Positions 1 through 8,298 of a stretch of 64,000 nucleotides of DNA are shown here, piece after piece. Each line of letters opens with the position of its first letter. Position 1 is the first letter of the stretch. Under the pieces are notes generated by a model. The model had not been told where the DNA came from and searched no databases. It saw only the letters and a list, made by a program, of their open reading frames with translations. This DNA comes from Pimelobacter simplex (GTDB taxonomy: Bacteria; Actinomycetota; Actinomycetes; Propionibacteriales; Nocardioidaceae): the NCBI RefSeq assembly GCF_024662235.1, contig NZ_CP096276.1, forward strand, positions 2,790,001 to 2,854,000. The letters run 5' to 3'. A program made the translations under genes and the position numbers.

Positions 1-952
1 TCTCGACCGCACGGATCAGACCGAGGTTGCCCTCCTGGATCAGGTCCAGGAAGAGCATGCCGCGGCCGGTGTAGCGCTTGGCCAGCGAGACGACGAGACG
101 CAGGTTGGCCTCGAGCAGGTGGTTCTTGGCGCGGCGGCCGTCCTCGGCGATCCACTCCAGCTCCTCGAGGAGCTTGGGCGCGATCTTGCCGCCACGGGCG
201 AGCTTCTCGTCGGAGAAGAGGCCGGCCTCGATCCGCTTGGCGAGGGAGACCTCCATCTCGGCGTTGAGGAGCGGCACCTTGCCGATCTGCTTGAGGTAGT
301 CCTTGACCGGGTCGGCCGTCGCACCGGCGACCATGACCTGCTGGGCAGGCTCGTCGGTGTCGTCGGCGGCCGAGACCACGAACGAGGACGTGGCGCTGGC
401 CTCCTCCTCGTCCTCCTTGATGGTGGGGTCGGCGGCGACGTCCTTCTCGAACTGCTCATCGGAGATGTCCGGGAGCACCTTCTTGCCGTCAGGGCCCACC
501 GCGGGGGCGGCCTCGGCCGGCGCCGCGGCGTCGGCGGCGGGCGCGTCGGCCTTCTTGGCCGGCGCGGCCTTCTTCGCCGCGGCCGGGGCCGCAGCCGCCG
601 GAGCGGCCGGAGCCGCCGCCTTGGGCGGAGCGGGCTTCGGGGCCGGCTTGGCGGCCTCGGGCTTCTTCGCCGGCGCCTTCTTGGCGGTCGTCGCCGTGCT
701 CGCCGCCGTCTTGCGCGCGGCCGCAGCCACGGCGCGCTGCTCGACGGGCGAGCCGAGCGCGACGGAGATGCCCAGGCCGGCGAGGTGCGCCATCAGGGCC
801 TTGAGCTGGGCGGGCGCGACTTCAGCGGCGGCGAAAGCCTGCCGGACGTCCTCGGCCGTGACGCTGCCCACCGGAGTTCCGCGCTCGATCAGCGCGACGA
901 TGGACGGGTGGCCGAGCAGGGCGGGCGGGACCGAACGATGGTTCGAGGACAC
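1..952 (-). CDS. rpoD: Primary RNA polymerase sigma factor, N-terminal part (cut by window edge)
   Basis: This is the principal sigma-70 factor, which directs RNA polymerase to housekeeping promoters. The visible part begins with a short conserved N-terminal block ([10 protein letters not shown]), as in actinobacterial HrdB/SigA. A long Ala/Lys/Pro-rich low-complexity stretch follows, then an acidic stretch, then region 1.2 ([16 protein letters not shown]) and region 2 ([17 protein letters not shown], then [12 protein letters not shown]) at the edge. Regions 3 and 4 lie outside the window. I chose the GTG at 952 because GAGAGG sits 5 bases upstream; an in-frame GTG at 958 would overlap that ribosome binding site. 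Minus-strand TTGACA (1001-1006) could be a -35 box, but the spacing to TAGAAC (974-979) is about 21 bases, so the promoter is uncertain. Confidence 0.96.
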   Translation of the reverse strand, partial: MSSNHRSVPPALLGHPSIVALIERGTPVGSVTAEDVRQAFAAAEVAPAQLKALMAHLAGLGISVALGSPVEQRAVAAAARKTAASTATTAKKAPAKKPEAAKPAPKPAPPKAAAPAAPAAAAPAAAKKAAPAKKADAPAADAAAPAEAAPAVGPDGKKVLPDISDEQFEKDVAADPTIKEDEEEASATSSFVVSAADDTDEPAQQVMVAGATADPVKDYLKQIGKVPLLNAEMEVSLAKRIEAGLFSDEKLARGGKIAPKLLEELEWIAEDGRRAKNHLLEANLRLVVSLAKRYTGRGMLFLDLIQEGNLGLIRAVE

Positions 953-1107
953 GAACACCTCTCGATGCTGACGGTTCTAGGGCGCGGCAAAGACCGGAGG
1001 TGTCAAGACCGCTGAAGTTATTCTGCCACGGGCACTGAAGGACTCGTGCCACCGGGCCCTCAGGATGCTCTCAGGCCAGTCTCACCCGGCGTTCAACCAG
1101 GCGGGCC

Positions 1108-1671
1108 TCATCCGGCCTTGGCCGCCGCCTTGGCGGCCTTCTTGTAGTCGCGCACCTTCTGCAGCGAGACCGGGTCGACGACGTCGGCGACCGAGCGGAA
1201 CCCGTCGAGCGCGTAGTCGCCCGCCGCCTTCTCCCAGCCCGCCGGCCGGACCTCGAGCTGCTTGGCCACCAGCGCCACGAAGATCTTCGCCTTCTGCGCG
1301 CCGAAGCCCGGCAGCGCCTGGAGCCGCTTCATCAGGTCCTTGCCGTCGGCCGCCTCGGTCCAGATCCGCTCGGCGCGGCCGTCGTACTGGTCGACGACGA
1401 TGCGGGCCAGCTCCTGCAGCCGGGCCGACATCGACCCCGGGAAGCGGTGGATCGCCGGCGTCGTCGCGCACAGCGCCGCGAACTCCTCGGGGTCGGCCAC
1501 GGCGATCGCCGCCGGGTCGAAGCTGCCGAACCGGCCGAACACCTTCTGGGGGCCCATGAAGGCGTGCTCCATCGGGTACTGCTGGTCCAGCATCATCCCG
1601 ACCAGCAGCGCGAAGGAGTTGGTCGTCAGCAGCTCGTCGGCGGCGGCGTCGTCGGTGATGTGGATGGCCAT
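1108..1671 (-). CDS. HhH-GPD-type base excision DNA repair protein
   Basis: A 187-residue protein of the short actinobacterial HhH-GPD glycosylase family, which removes damaged bases from DNA. The helix-hairpin-helix lies near residues 120-140 (LPGFGAQKAKIFVALVAKQL), and the N-terminal MLDQQYPMEHAF block is typical of the family. The C-terminus is Ala/Lys-rich and may add DNA affinity. I see no Fe-S cysteine cluster, unlike MutY/Nth. The start is the ATG at 1671. The next minus-strand gene upstream ends 31 bases away, so it may be part of the same transcript as 1703-2161 and the MFS gene. The exact base specificity cannot be read from the sequence. Confidence 0.85.
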   Translation of the reverse strand: MAIHITDDAAADELLTTNSFALLVGMMLDQQYPMEHAFMGPQKVFGRFGSFDPAAIAVADPEEFAALCATTPAIHRFPGSMSARLQELARIVVDQYDGRAERIWTEAADGKDLMKRLQALPGFGAQKAKIFVALVAKQLEVRPAGWEKAAGDYALDGFRSVADVVDPVSLQKVRDYKKAAKAAAKAG

Positions 1672-1702
1672 GGCGCCATTGTGCCGGGTGGGTTCACTCG
1701 GG

Positions 1703-2161
1703 TCACCCGCGGCCGCGCGCCCGCCGCCAGACTACGCGCCGATGGGCCACGCGCCGGTAGGTCTGGGGGATCGCGAAGGCGCGACGCCGCTCGATCACCC
1801 GCACCCGCCACGCCCGGAGCGCACCGGCGACGACCTCGACCGACAGCGCCTCGTCGTCGAACAGCTCGTAGAGCGAGCGCGCGACCACCATGTCCCCGAT
1901 TCGGACCAGCGCCGTGTCGTTGCCCCCGGCCAGGCTCAGCTCCGCGCCGGGCCCCGGCGCTGGGAGCGCGAGCCGGGCGAGCGCGCGGTCGATCCAGTAC
2001 GTCGACAGCCGCTTGCCGCGCCGGCCCCGAGGGGGCATCGACGACACGCTGTCGGCGAACGCCTCGCCGAACCCCGGCCAGGCGTCCCCGAACGTCAGGT
2101 CGACCCCGCGTCCGGGCGACTCGACGAAGGCCGGGACCGGCTCAGGTCGCTGCTCGCTCAC
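1703..2161 (-). CDS. Hypothetical protein, 152 aa
   Basis: I do not recognise this family. It starts at a GTG whose GTGA overlaps the stop of the upstream MFS gene, so the two are probably translationally coupled. The visible protein is soluble, with a central stretch (STYWIDRALARLALP, then a segment with NDTALVRIGD) and a very basic C-terminus rich in Arg. There is no signal peptide or membrane segment. The coupling suggests a partner or regulatory role for the transporter, but that is inference only. A longer open frame exists upstream inside the MFS gene; I rejected it because it is a shadow of that gene. Confidence 0.6.
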   Translation of the reverse strand: MSEQRPEPVPAFVESPGRGVDLTFGDAWPGFGEAFADSVSSMPPRGRRGKRLSTYWIDRALARLALPAPGPGAELSLAGGNDTALVRIGDMVVARSLYELFDDEALSVEVVAGALRAWRVRVIERRRAFAIPQTYRRVAHRRVVWRRARGRG

Positions 2162-3366
2162 GATGCCTCCTCGGCGTGCACGGTGCCGGACATCCTGCCC
2201 CACGCGACCGCTACCCCGGCCGCACCGGCCGACAGGCCCGCGGCCAGGGCGAACGGCAGCGCCGCTCCCCCGCCTGCGACCAGCCCGGCGAGCGCCGTAC
2301 CGAGGGCGCTGCCGCCGTTGACGCCGACGTTGACCCACGTCGACATCTCGGTACGGCGAGCGGCCGGCACCCGCTCGTCCACGGCGGCGTAGGCGACCAC
2401 GAAGACGGGCGACGTCGCCAGGCCGCCGACCGCCAGGACGAGGGCCGCGACGAGGAGCCCGCCCGCGAGCGCGACGACGCCCTGGGCGAGGGCGAGCACG
2501 ACGAGGAGCAGGGCGAGCACGCCACCGGCGGGACGGTTCCGGCCGTGCCGGGCCCACAGCAGGCCGCCGGTGACAGCGCCGACCGCGAGCGCGGCCTCGA
2601 CCAGGCCGGCCAGGCCGGGGCGTCCGGCGCGGTCGGCCAGGGCCGCGATGCCGACGAAGACCGCCGCGCTGCCGGCGCCGAACAGGGCCAGGGCGGCGAC
2701 GAGTCCGCCGAGCGCCGACGCGGGACCGCCCCGGGATCGCTCGTGGGCGGCGCCGGTGCCCCCCACCGCCGGCCGGTACGGCGACCCGACCAGCCCGAGC
2801 GTGCCGCACCACACCAGCGTGGCCGCGACGAGCAGCCCGGCCCACGCGGGTCCGGTGGCAAGCACCAGGCCCGCCACGATCGGGCCGACGAGGTAGAGCG
2901 ACTCCTCGCCGATCGCGTCGAGCGCGTAGGCCCGCCGCCGCTGGGGTCCCTCAGGTGCGATCTCGCGCCACTGCGCGCGCATCGAGGGGCCGAGCACCGG
3001 GCCGCTGAGCCCGGTCAGGAAGGCCAGTGCGAGCCAGGCCGCGGATGGGTGCTCGCCCTGGGCGAGGACCACGCCGGCGACGAGGCAGGCGGACCAGCAG
3101 GCGGCCGCGACCGGCAGCACGCGCTGCTGGCCGAGCCGGTCGATGAGCCGTGCGTGGACGGGCATCGCCAGCGTGGCGAGCCCGAGCAGGGCCGAGGCGG
3201 ACGCCGCGAGCGCCAGGGAGCCGGTGGCGTCGCGGACGGTGAACAGGAAGCAGAGCGGGAGCACGCCGTAGGCGAGCCGGCCGAGCAGGGCGCACGCGAA
3301 GGTGCGCGCGACCGCGGGGCCGGCGAGAAGCAGGCGGGTGCTCCCGGCGTCGGTGACGCCGGACAT
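2158..3366 (-). CDS. Major facilitator superfamily transporter
   Basis: A 402-residue protein with about 12 hydrophobic segments spread through its length, consistent with an MFS secondary transporter in the cytoplasmic membrane. The loop after the second helix (HARLIDRLGQQRVLP) resembles the MFS motif A region. The central cytoplasmic loop (about residues 205-225) is short. Substrate is unknown; proteins of this kind in actinobacteria are often annotated as drug or sugar exporters. The ATG at 3366 follows GGAGGAAC by 4 bases. It overlaps the following 152-aa gene, and a TetR gene reads in the same direction 74 bases upstream. Confidence 0.85.
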   Translation of the reverse strand: MSGVTDAGSTRLLLAGPAVARTFACALLGRLAYGVLPLCFLFTVRDATGSLALAASASALLGLATLAMPVHARLIDRLGQQRVLPVAAACWSACLVAGVVLAQGEHPSAAWLALAFLTGLSGPVLGPSMRAQWREIAPEGPQRRRAYALDAIGEESLYLVGPIVAGLVLATGPAWAGLLVAATLVWCGTLGLVGSPYRPAVGGTGAAHERSRGGPASALGGLVAALALFGAGSAAVFVGIAALADRAGRPGLAGLVEAALAVGAVTGGLLWARHGRNRPAGGVLALLLVVLALAQGVVALAGGLLVAALVLAVGGLATSPVFVVAYAAVDERVPAARRTEMSTWVNVGVNGGSALGTALAGLVAGGGAALPFALAAGLSAGAAGVAVAWGRMSGTVHAEEAS

Positions 3367-3440
3367 GGGTGTTCCTCCGGAACGGGAAGGGTGAGCAGGG
3401 ACGCGGGAACGAGCCGCGGCGTCCTAGTGCTTCCGGAGGG

Positions 3441-4052
3441 TCATGCGGGTGAGCCTAGCCGCTCCAGGCTCCCCAGGAGGTGCGCCTTGAGCGCCGGCCA
3501 CGACGGGTGCGCCGCAGTGGCGCCGGGGATCGCGGCGACGACGACGGTCCCGCGGACCGTGGCCATCGCGATCTGGATGAAGTCCCCGAACCCCTCCCGC
3601 CCCGCGTACGACGGCAGCGCGGTCGCCGCGAGCGCCTCGATCTCGCCCATGCCGGCGCAGATGATCTCGGCGACCCGCTGGGCCAGGACCGGCTCGGTGC
3701 GGGCCACGTTGAACAGCTCGAGCACCGCCGGGGTGATCGACAGGTGGTGGATCTCCCAGATCAGCTCGAGCAGCGCCTCGGCGCGCTCCCGCTCGGTGGC
3801 GGCCTCGACCCCGCGGGCGGCGGCGTCGGCGAGGAGCTGCTCGACCAGCCGGGTCATCGCGGCGTCGACGAGCGCGGCCTTGGTCGGGAAGTAGTGCTGC
3901 TGGGCGCCCTGGCTGACGCCCGCGCGCTCGGCGACGCGGCGGGTCGTCGTGGCGACGTACCCCTCGGCGGCGAGGCACTCGATGGTCGCGTCGAGCAGCC
4001 GCTCGGTCGTCGCGGCGCGACGATCGACCTGGCGGCGGCCCCTGGTGCTCAT
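3441..4052 (-). CDS. TetR/AcrR family transcriptional regulator
   Basis: A 203-residue one-component repressor. The N-terminal helix-turn-helix (about residues 14-60: TTRRVAERAGVSQGAQQHYF) is classic TetR, and the C-terminal part would be the ligand and dimer domain. I chose the ATG at 4052 because the alignment of TetR proteins begins shortly before the HTH; an in-frame ATG at 4088 would run into the operator region. It is divergent from the SDR gene at 4137, and the intergenic region carries a perfect palindrome over the likely -35 box of the SDR promoter. It therefore probably represses the SDR/old-yellow-enzyme pair and itself. Confidence 0.9.
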   Translation of the reverse strand: MSTRGRRQVDRRAATTERLLDATIECLAAEGYVATTTRRVAERAGVSQGAQQHYFPTKAALVDAAMTRLVEQLLADAAARGVEAATERERAEALLELIWEIHHLSITPAVLELFNVARTEPVLAQRVAEIICAGMGEIEALAATALPSYAGREGFGDFIQIAMATVRGTVVVAAIPGATAAHPSWPALKAHLLGSLERLGSPA

Positions 4053-4085
4053 GGCGCGATCGTGGCGCAGGTCTCGCGAAGTTTG

Positions 4086-4109
4086 CAAGTCGGATGACTT
4101 GTCAAGTCA
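4086..4109. promoter_or_regulatory. Probable TetR operator, three CAAGTC half sites
   Basis: Seen directly: CAAGTC at 4086-4091, GACTTG at 4096-4101 and CAAGTC at 4103-4108. The last two form a perfect 15-base palindrome centred on 4102 (4095-4109). It overlaps a plausible plus-strand -35 box (TTGTCA 4099-4104) that pairs with TAGGTT (4123-4128) at 18 bases. Binding here would block transcription of the SDR gene. That the divergent TetR binds it is inferred from position. Confidence 0.75.
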
Positions 4110-4136
4110 CTCGACTGGGAACTAGGTTCGGCGCCC

Positions 4137-4994
4137 ATGAAGGACTTCCAGGACAAGGTCGCCGTCGTCACCGGAGCCGGCTCGGGCATCGGCCGCGCGC
4201 TCGCGCTCCAGCTCGCCGCCGAGGGCGCCCGGGTCGCGCTCAGCGACTGGGACGCCGCCGGTCTCGCCGAGACGGCCGCCCTCCTCGAGTCCCGCGGGAC
4301 CACGGCGCACACCACCGTGCTCGACGTGCGCGACCGGGCCGCCGTCCACGCCTGGGCGGACGCTGTCGCCGCGCACTTCGGCACCGTCAACCTCGTCGTC
4401 AACAACGCCGGCATCACCATCTTCGGCACCGTCGAGGAGAGCCCCTACGAGGACATCGAGAAGGTCCTCGACGTCGACTTCTGGGGCGTCGTGCACGGCA
4501 CCAAGGCGTTCCTCCCCCACCTGGTCGCCTCGGGCGAGGGTCACGTCGTCAACATCTCCAGCATCTTCGGGCTGTTCGGCGTACCGACCCAGAGCTCCTA
4601 CAACGCCGCCAAGTTCGCGGTCCGCGGGTTCACCGAGGCGCTGCGCCAGGAGATGCTCCTGGCCGGACACCCCGTCGGCGTCACCTGCGTGCACCCCGGC
4701 GGCATCAAGACCAACATCGTCAACAACGCGACCGCCAGCAACGCGGCCGACACCTCCAGCATCGCGCGGACCTTCAACGACAAGCTCACCCGCACCTCGC
4801 CCGAGACCGCCGCGCGGACCATCCTGCGCGGGGTCCGGCGGCGCCGGCCCAAGGTCCTCATCGGTGCGGACGCCGTCGCGGTCGACCTCGTGGTCCGGGT
4901 GCTTGGCGCGGCCTACCAGCGACCGTTCGCGGCCGTCTCGCGCCGGCTCACCGTCTCCCTCGCTTCGCCTACGAAGAAGAAGGTCTCCGCATGA
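4137..4994 (+). CDS. SDR family NAD(P)-dependent oxidoreductase
   Basis: A classical short-chain dehydrogenase of 285 residues. The Rossmann motif TGAGSGIG is at residues 13-20, NNAG near 92-95, the catalytic Ser in NISSIFG near 140, and YNAAK (YxxxK) near 157-161. Such enzymes oxidise alcohols or reduce ketones; the substrate is unknown. Its C-terminus is extended by about 30 residues and is basic. It overlaps the following old-yellow-enzyme gene by ATGA and lies divergent from the TetR gene 3441-4052, so the pair forms a likely TetR-controlled two-step oxidoreduction operon. In this group such pairs often act on steroids, terpenoids or other enones, which is inference. Confidence 0.92.
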   Translation: MKDFQDKVAVVTGAGSGIGRALALQLAAEGARVALSDWDAAGLAETAALLESRGTTAHTTVLDVRDRAAVHAWADAVAAHFGTVNLVVNNAGITIFGTVEESPYEDIEKVLDVDFWGVVHGTKAFLPHLVASGEGHVVNISSIFGLFGVPTQSSYNAAKFAVRGFTEALRQEMLLAGHPVGVTCVHPGGIKTNIVNNATASNAADTSSIARTFNDKLTRTSPETAARTILRGVRRRRPKVLIGADAVAVDLVVRVLGAAYQRPFAAVSRRLTVSLASPTKKKVSA

Positions 4995-6235
4995 CCACCC
5001 ACCTCTCGTCCCCGCTCACCCTCCCCGGCGGCCAGCAGCTGGCCAACCGGTTCATGAAGTCGGCCCTGAGCGAGTCCCTCGGCGAGCGCGACTGCGGTCC
5101 GTCCGAGCGGCTCCAGCGCCTCTACGCACGCTGGGCGCGCGGCGGCTACGGCCTGGTCGTGACCGGCAACGTCATGGTCGACCGCCGCCACCGTGGCGAG
5201 CCGGGCAATGTCGTCATCGAGGACGAGCGCCACCTCGACGGCCTGCGCGCGTGGGCGCGCGACTTCCAGGACGGCGGCACGCCGCTGTGGATGCAGGTCA
5301 ACCACCCCGGCCGCCAGGCCAACGCCCTCGTCGGCCGGACCCGGCCCGTCGCACCGAGCGCCGTCACCGCGCGCGTGCCCGGCGCGGTCAAGCCGCGCCC
5401 GCTCGAGGACGCCGAGATCCGCGAGATCGTCGAGCGCTACGCGACCGCCTCCTCGGTCGCCGAGAGCGCCGGCTTCGCGGGCGTCCAGATCCACGGCGCG
5501 CACGGCTACCTCGTCACCCAGTTCCTCTCCCCGCTCACCAACCAGCGCGACGACGACTGGGGCGGGGACGCCGAGCGCCGCCGCCGGTTCGTGATCGAGG
5601 TGCTGCGCGCGATCCGCGCCGCCACCTCCCCCGGCTTCGCGGTCGGCATCAAGCTCAACTCCGCCGACTTCCAGCGCGGCGGGTTCACCGAGGACGAGTC
5701 GCGCGAGGTCGTCGCCGCGCTCGTCGCCGAGGGCATCGACCTCATCGAGATCAGCGGCGGCTCCTACGAGGCGCCCGCGATGATGGGCACGATGCGCGCC
5801 TCGACGGCCGCGCGCGAGGCCTACTTCCTCGAGTACGCCGCCTCGGTGCGCGACCTCGCGGCCGGCGTACCGATCGCGGTGACGGGCGGCTTCCGCTCCA
5901 GCACCGCCATGGAGGCGGCCGTCGCCTCGGGCGACTGCGACCTCGTCGGCCTCGGCCGGCCGACCTGCCTGCTCCCCGACGCCCCGCGCGCCATCCTCGA
6001 GGACGGCCGCACCACCCTGCCCAGCGCGCAGGTCAAGGCCGGGCTGCGTCCCGTGCTCGGCAAGGTCGCCAACCTCAAGCAGCTCGACGGCGCGCTCGAC
6101 CTGTCCTGGCACACCGACCAGCTGCACCGGATGGGCGCCGGCAAGGAGCCCGACCCGCGTCGTACCTGGGGCGAGGCGGCGCTGTGGCTCGGCCTGCGCA
6201 ACGGGCCCGGAGCGTTCCGGGCCAAGCGCGGCTAG
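4991..6235 (+). CDS. NADH:flavin oxidoreductase, old yellow enzyme family
   Basis: A 414-residue FMN-dependent TIM-barrel ene-reductase. The features seen are NRFMKSALSE near the N-terminus, the substrate-loop HGAHGYLVTQFLSPLTNQR with the conserved His-Gly-Ala-His, the phosphate-binding region with VTGGFRSS, and GLGRP near the C-terminus. The family reduces activated C=C bonds such as alpha,beta-unsaturated ketones. There is no C-terminal Fe-S or FAD domain, so it is the short OYE form and not a 2,4-dienoyl-CoA reductase. The start ATG at 4991 overlaps the SDR stop. Its own stop overlaps by 4 bases the convergent TetR gene at 6232. Confidence 0.9.
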   Translation: MTTHLSSPLTLPGGQQLANRFMKSALSESLGERDCGPSERLQRLYARWARGGYGLVVTGNVMVDRRHRGEPGNVVIEDERHLDGLRAWARDFQDGGTPLWMQVNHPGRQANALVGRTRPVAPSAVTARVPGAVKPRPLEDAEIREIVERYATASSVAESAGFAGVQIHGAHGYLVTQFLSPLTNQRDDDWGGDAERRRRFVIEVLRAIRAATSPGFAVGIKLNSADFQRGGFTEDESREVVAALVAEGIDLIEISGGSYEAPAMMGTMRASTAAREAYFLEYAASVRDLAAGVPIAVTGGFRSSTAMEAAVASGDCDLVGLGRPTCLLPDAPRAILEDGRTTLPSAQVKAGLRPVLGKVANLKQLDGALDLSWHTDQLHRMGAGKEPDPRRTWGEAALWLGLRNGPGAFRAKRG

Positions 6236-6843
6236 GCCTCGTCGGCGATCGCCCGGAGGCCGGTCCAGAGCGCGTCCATCATCCGCTCGACGAGGACGTC
6301 GACCGCGACCTCCGGGTGCCGGCGCCACCACTTGGCGAGCTGCTCGGCGGCACCCGAGATCGCGTGGGCGTACGCCGACGCGGACTCGTCGTCGACGTGC
6401 GGTGCCGCGGCCCGCACCAGCACGGCGATCGCCTCGGCCGTCGCGTAGCGCAGCTCGGCCGCCGCCTCCACCACGCCGCCGGCGACCGCCGCACCGCCCC
6501 CGAAGAGCACGTCCCAGGTCGAGCCACGGTCGCGGACGAACCGGAAGTAGGCCCGCAGCCCTGCCCGCAGCTGGTCCTCCGGCGTCGCCGCTCCCCCGGC
6601 GGCTGTCACGAGCGCGGTGTCGAGCTCGTCGCGCGCGGCCCGCAGGCACTCCAGGTAGATGGCGTCCTTGTCGGCGAAGTACTTGTAGATCAGCGTCCGG
6701 GTCACCCCGGCCGCGGCCGCGATGTCCTCGACCGCCGTGCCCTGGTAGCCGTGCTCGGCGAACACCCGTTCGGCGACCGCGAGCAGCTGGGCCCGTCGTA
6801 CCTCGGGGGCGAGGCGGCGGCGCGGCGCCCCGGCGGTGACCAC
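6232..6843 (-). CDS. TetR/AcrR family transcriptional regulator
   Basis: A 203-residue TetR repressor with the N-terminal HTH near residues 14-58 (AVEDIAAAAGVTRTLIYKYF). The C-terminal half is helical with a Trp-containing segment (EQLAKWWRRHP). It is convergent with the old-yellow-enzyme gene and shares 4 bases with it. One base separates it from the small membrane protein gene upstream on the same strand (6845-7153), so it may be cotranscribed with that gene. The target is unknown. Confidence 0.9.
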   Translation of the reverse strand: MVTAGAPRRRLAPEVRRAQLLAVAERVFAEHGYQGTAVEDIAAAAGVTRTLIYKYFADKDAIYLECLRAARDELDTALVTAAGGAATPEDQLRAGLRAYFRFVRDRGSTWDVLFGGGAAVAGGVVEAAAELRYATAEAIAVLVRAAAPHVDDESASAYAHAISGAAEQLAKWWRRHPEVAVDVLVERMMDALWTGLRAIADEA

Positions 6844-6844
6844 C

Positions 6845-7153
6845 TCAGGCGGTCCAGTCGAGGAACACCCCGCCGGCGGTGATCGCCGCGAACCACCACA
6901 CGAACGAGAACAGCCCCAGCGTCACCGTCCAGCGCGGGTGCGAGGTCCACCAGGCGAAGCAGAGGGCGAGCATCACCAGCCAGGTGAGCATCAGCACCGC
7001 GACGCCCCACCAGGGCGCGAGCAGGCCCGAGGCGGCGTACAGGAAGAAGGACGAGACGAGCAGCACGAGTCCCGCGAACGGCCACGGCGAGATGCGCCGT
7101 CCGGTCGCAGGATCGATCGCCACCGGACGGATCCGGCGGCGGCGCGAGAGCAC
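6845..7153 (-). CDS. Small membrane protein, unknown function
   Basis: About 102 residues with a basic N-terminus (LSRRRRIRP) followed by three hydrophobic segments (near residues 25-45, 48-70 and 77-97), so it is an integral membrane protein. I place the start at the GTG 7153; a TTG immediately upstream at 7156 is also possible. The gene lies between a small soluble protein gene and a TetR gene on the same strand, all within a few bases of each other. I do not recognise a named family. Confidence 0.6.
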   Translation of the reverse strand: MLSRRRRIRPVAIDPATGRRISPWPFAGLVLLVSSFFLYAASGLLAPWWGVAVLMLTWLVMLALCFAWWTSHPRWTVTLGLFSFVWWFAAITAGGVFLDWTA

Positions 7154-7160
7154 CAACGGA

Positions 7161-7355
7161 CTACTTGTCCTCGACGTCGTCGTTCCAGGCCGGGTCCTCG
7201 TCCCAGGCCTCGGTCCGCTCGGCGGCCTTCTCCAGCGCCCGGGCGGCCTCCGCCTCGGTCGGGTAGGGACCGAGGCGGTCCTTGTTGGGGCAGCCCTCGA
7301 CGCCCTCGACCGTGTGGTGCTTGAGGCAGAACCAGTACTCAGCGTCCGTGGACAT
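7161..7355 (-). CDS. Small conserved protein, SPOR-like, 64 aa
   Basis: A 64-residue acidic protein. The start EYWFCLKHHTVE with a Cys and two His, then the phrase LGPYPTEAEAARALEKA, resembles the small actinobacterial proteins sometimes annotated as SPOR-like. The role is unknown. It sits 5 bases from the TPR protein gene upstream and 7 bases from the membrane protein gene downstream, which suggests one transcript. Confidence 0.65.
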   Translation of the reverse strand: MSTDAEYWFCLKHHTVEGVEGCPNKDRLGPYPTEAEAARALEKAAERTEAWDEDPAWNDDVEDK

Positions 7356-7364
7356 GCCCCGAAC

Positions 7365-7787
7365 CTACTCCAGACGGCCCGCCAGGCGCTCGACCCGCAG
7401 CACGTCGTACTCGTGCTCGGGGTCGCCGCTCATCGCCGCCGCCAACCGCAGGTGCGGGAGCGCGTCGTCGTACTTGGCCTGGCGCTCGAGCGCTCGCCCC
7501 AGCGCATGCCGGCTCCACACGTCGGCCGGGTCGTCCGACACCAGCGCCGCCAGCTCGTCCGACGCCTTCACCAGCTGCGCCCGCATCAGGTACGCCCACG
7601 CCCGCAACGACCGCAGCCCCCGGTTGTCCGGCTCCTGCTCCAACGCCGGCTCCAGCACCTGGAGCGCCTCGCGCGGCGCCCTCCGGGAGAGGAAGTCGTG
7701 GGCAGTCCGGTACGCCGTCTCGTGACGTGCCGTCGTACCCGGGAACACGATCGGCGGAAGGATCCGGATCTCGGGCGTCTCGTTCAT
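7365..7787 (-). CDS. Tetratricopeptide repeat protein
   Basis: A 140-residue protein made mostly of TPR-like helical hairpins: residues about 25-60 (HDFLSRRAPREALQVLEPAL), 60-90 and 90-125 (WSRHALGRALERQAKYDDAL). These are protein-protein interaction modules. I chose the ATG at 7787 because upstream sequence in the same frame enters the RNase P RNA gene region. It diverges from rnpB, with only about 45 bases between the start codon and the RNA, so the two promoters overlap closely. Confidence 0.85.
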   Translation of the reverse strand: MNETPEIRILPPIVFPGTTARHETAYRTAHDFLSRRAPREALQVLEPALEQEPDNRGLRSLRAWAYLMRAQLVKASDELAALVSDDPADVWSRHALGRALERQAKYDDALPHLRLAAAMSGDPEHEYDVLRVERLAGRLE

Positions 7788-7831
7788 GTGCCCCTCAACT
7801 GTCGGACCCACCCCGTTGTTCCCTAGAGTGA

Positions 7832-8210
7832 GCGCGGACGGGCTGGCCGGGCGACCGCGTGACCCCCGCCGCGAGGCGACGGGTCCCGAGGAAAGTCCGG
7901 GCTCCACAGAGCAGGGTGGTGGGTAACACCCACCCGGGGTGACCCGCGGGACAGTGCCACAGAGAACAGACCGCCTCCGGCTCGCCGGAGGTAAGGGTGA
8001 AACGGTGGGGCAAGAGCCCACCAGTGCGCCGGGAGACCGGCGCAGCTAGGCAAACCCCACCCGGAGCAAGACCAGACAGCACACGACGGCCTCGGCCGAG
8101 AGGGCGGCTCGCCCGAGTGTGCGGGTAGGTCGCTGGAGGCTGCCGGCAACGGCAGTCCTAGATGGATGGTCGCCACGACAGAACCCGGCTTACAGGCCAG
8201 CCCGTCCCCA
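7832..8210 (+). ncRNA. rnpB: RNase P RNA, bacterial class A
   Basis: This is the catalytic RNA of RNase P, which trims the 5' ends of pre-tRNAs. Seen directly: the P1 helix pairs GGACGGGCTGGCC (7836-7848) with GGCCAGCCCGTCC (8195-8207) perfectly; the conserved GAGGAAAGTCCGGGCTCC block of P4/CR-I lies near 7888-7906; and the 3' block with GATGGATGGTCGCC and ACAGAACCCGGCTTA follows. A likely -10 box TAGAGT is at 7824-7829, giving a start near 7832-7836. The -35 is not clear. The strand is set by the P4 and 3' motifs. Confidence 0.96.
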
Positions 8211-8298
8211 AGCGTGGTCTGCAAGCAGGCCGCGCATCGGTGCTGCACGATGGAGAGTGCCCATCCGGCCGTCCAGCTGCACCGCGAAGGAGCCCTGA

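Noticed and set aside
974..1006. TTGACA and TAGAAC as a sigma-A promoter for rpoD
   Set aside because: The spacing of about 21 bases is too long for confidence; noted only in the gene entry.
1447..3894. An 815-residue plus-strand open frame across several genes
   Set aside because: Low-complexity translation antisense to the MFS and other genes; no family pattern.
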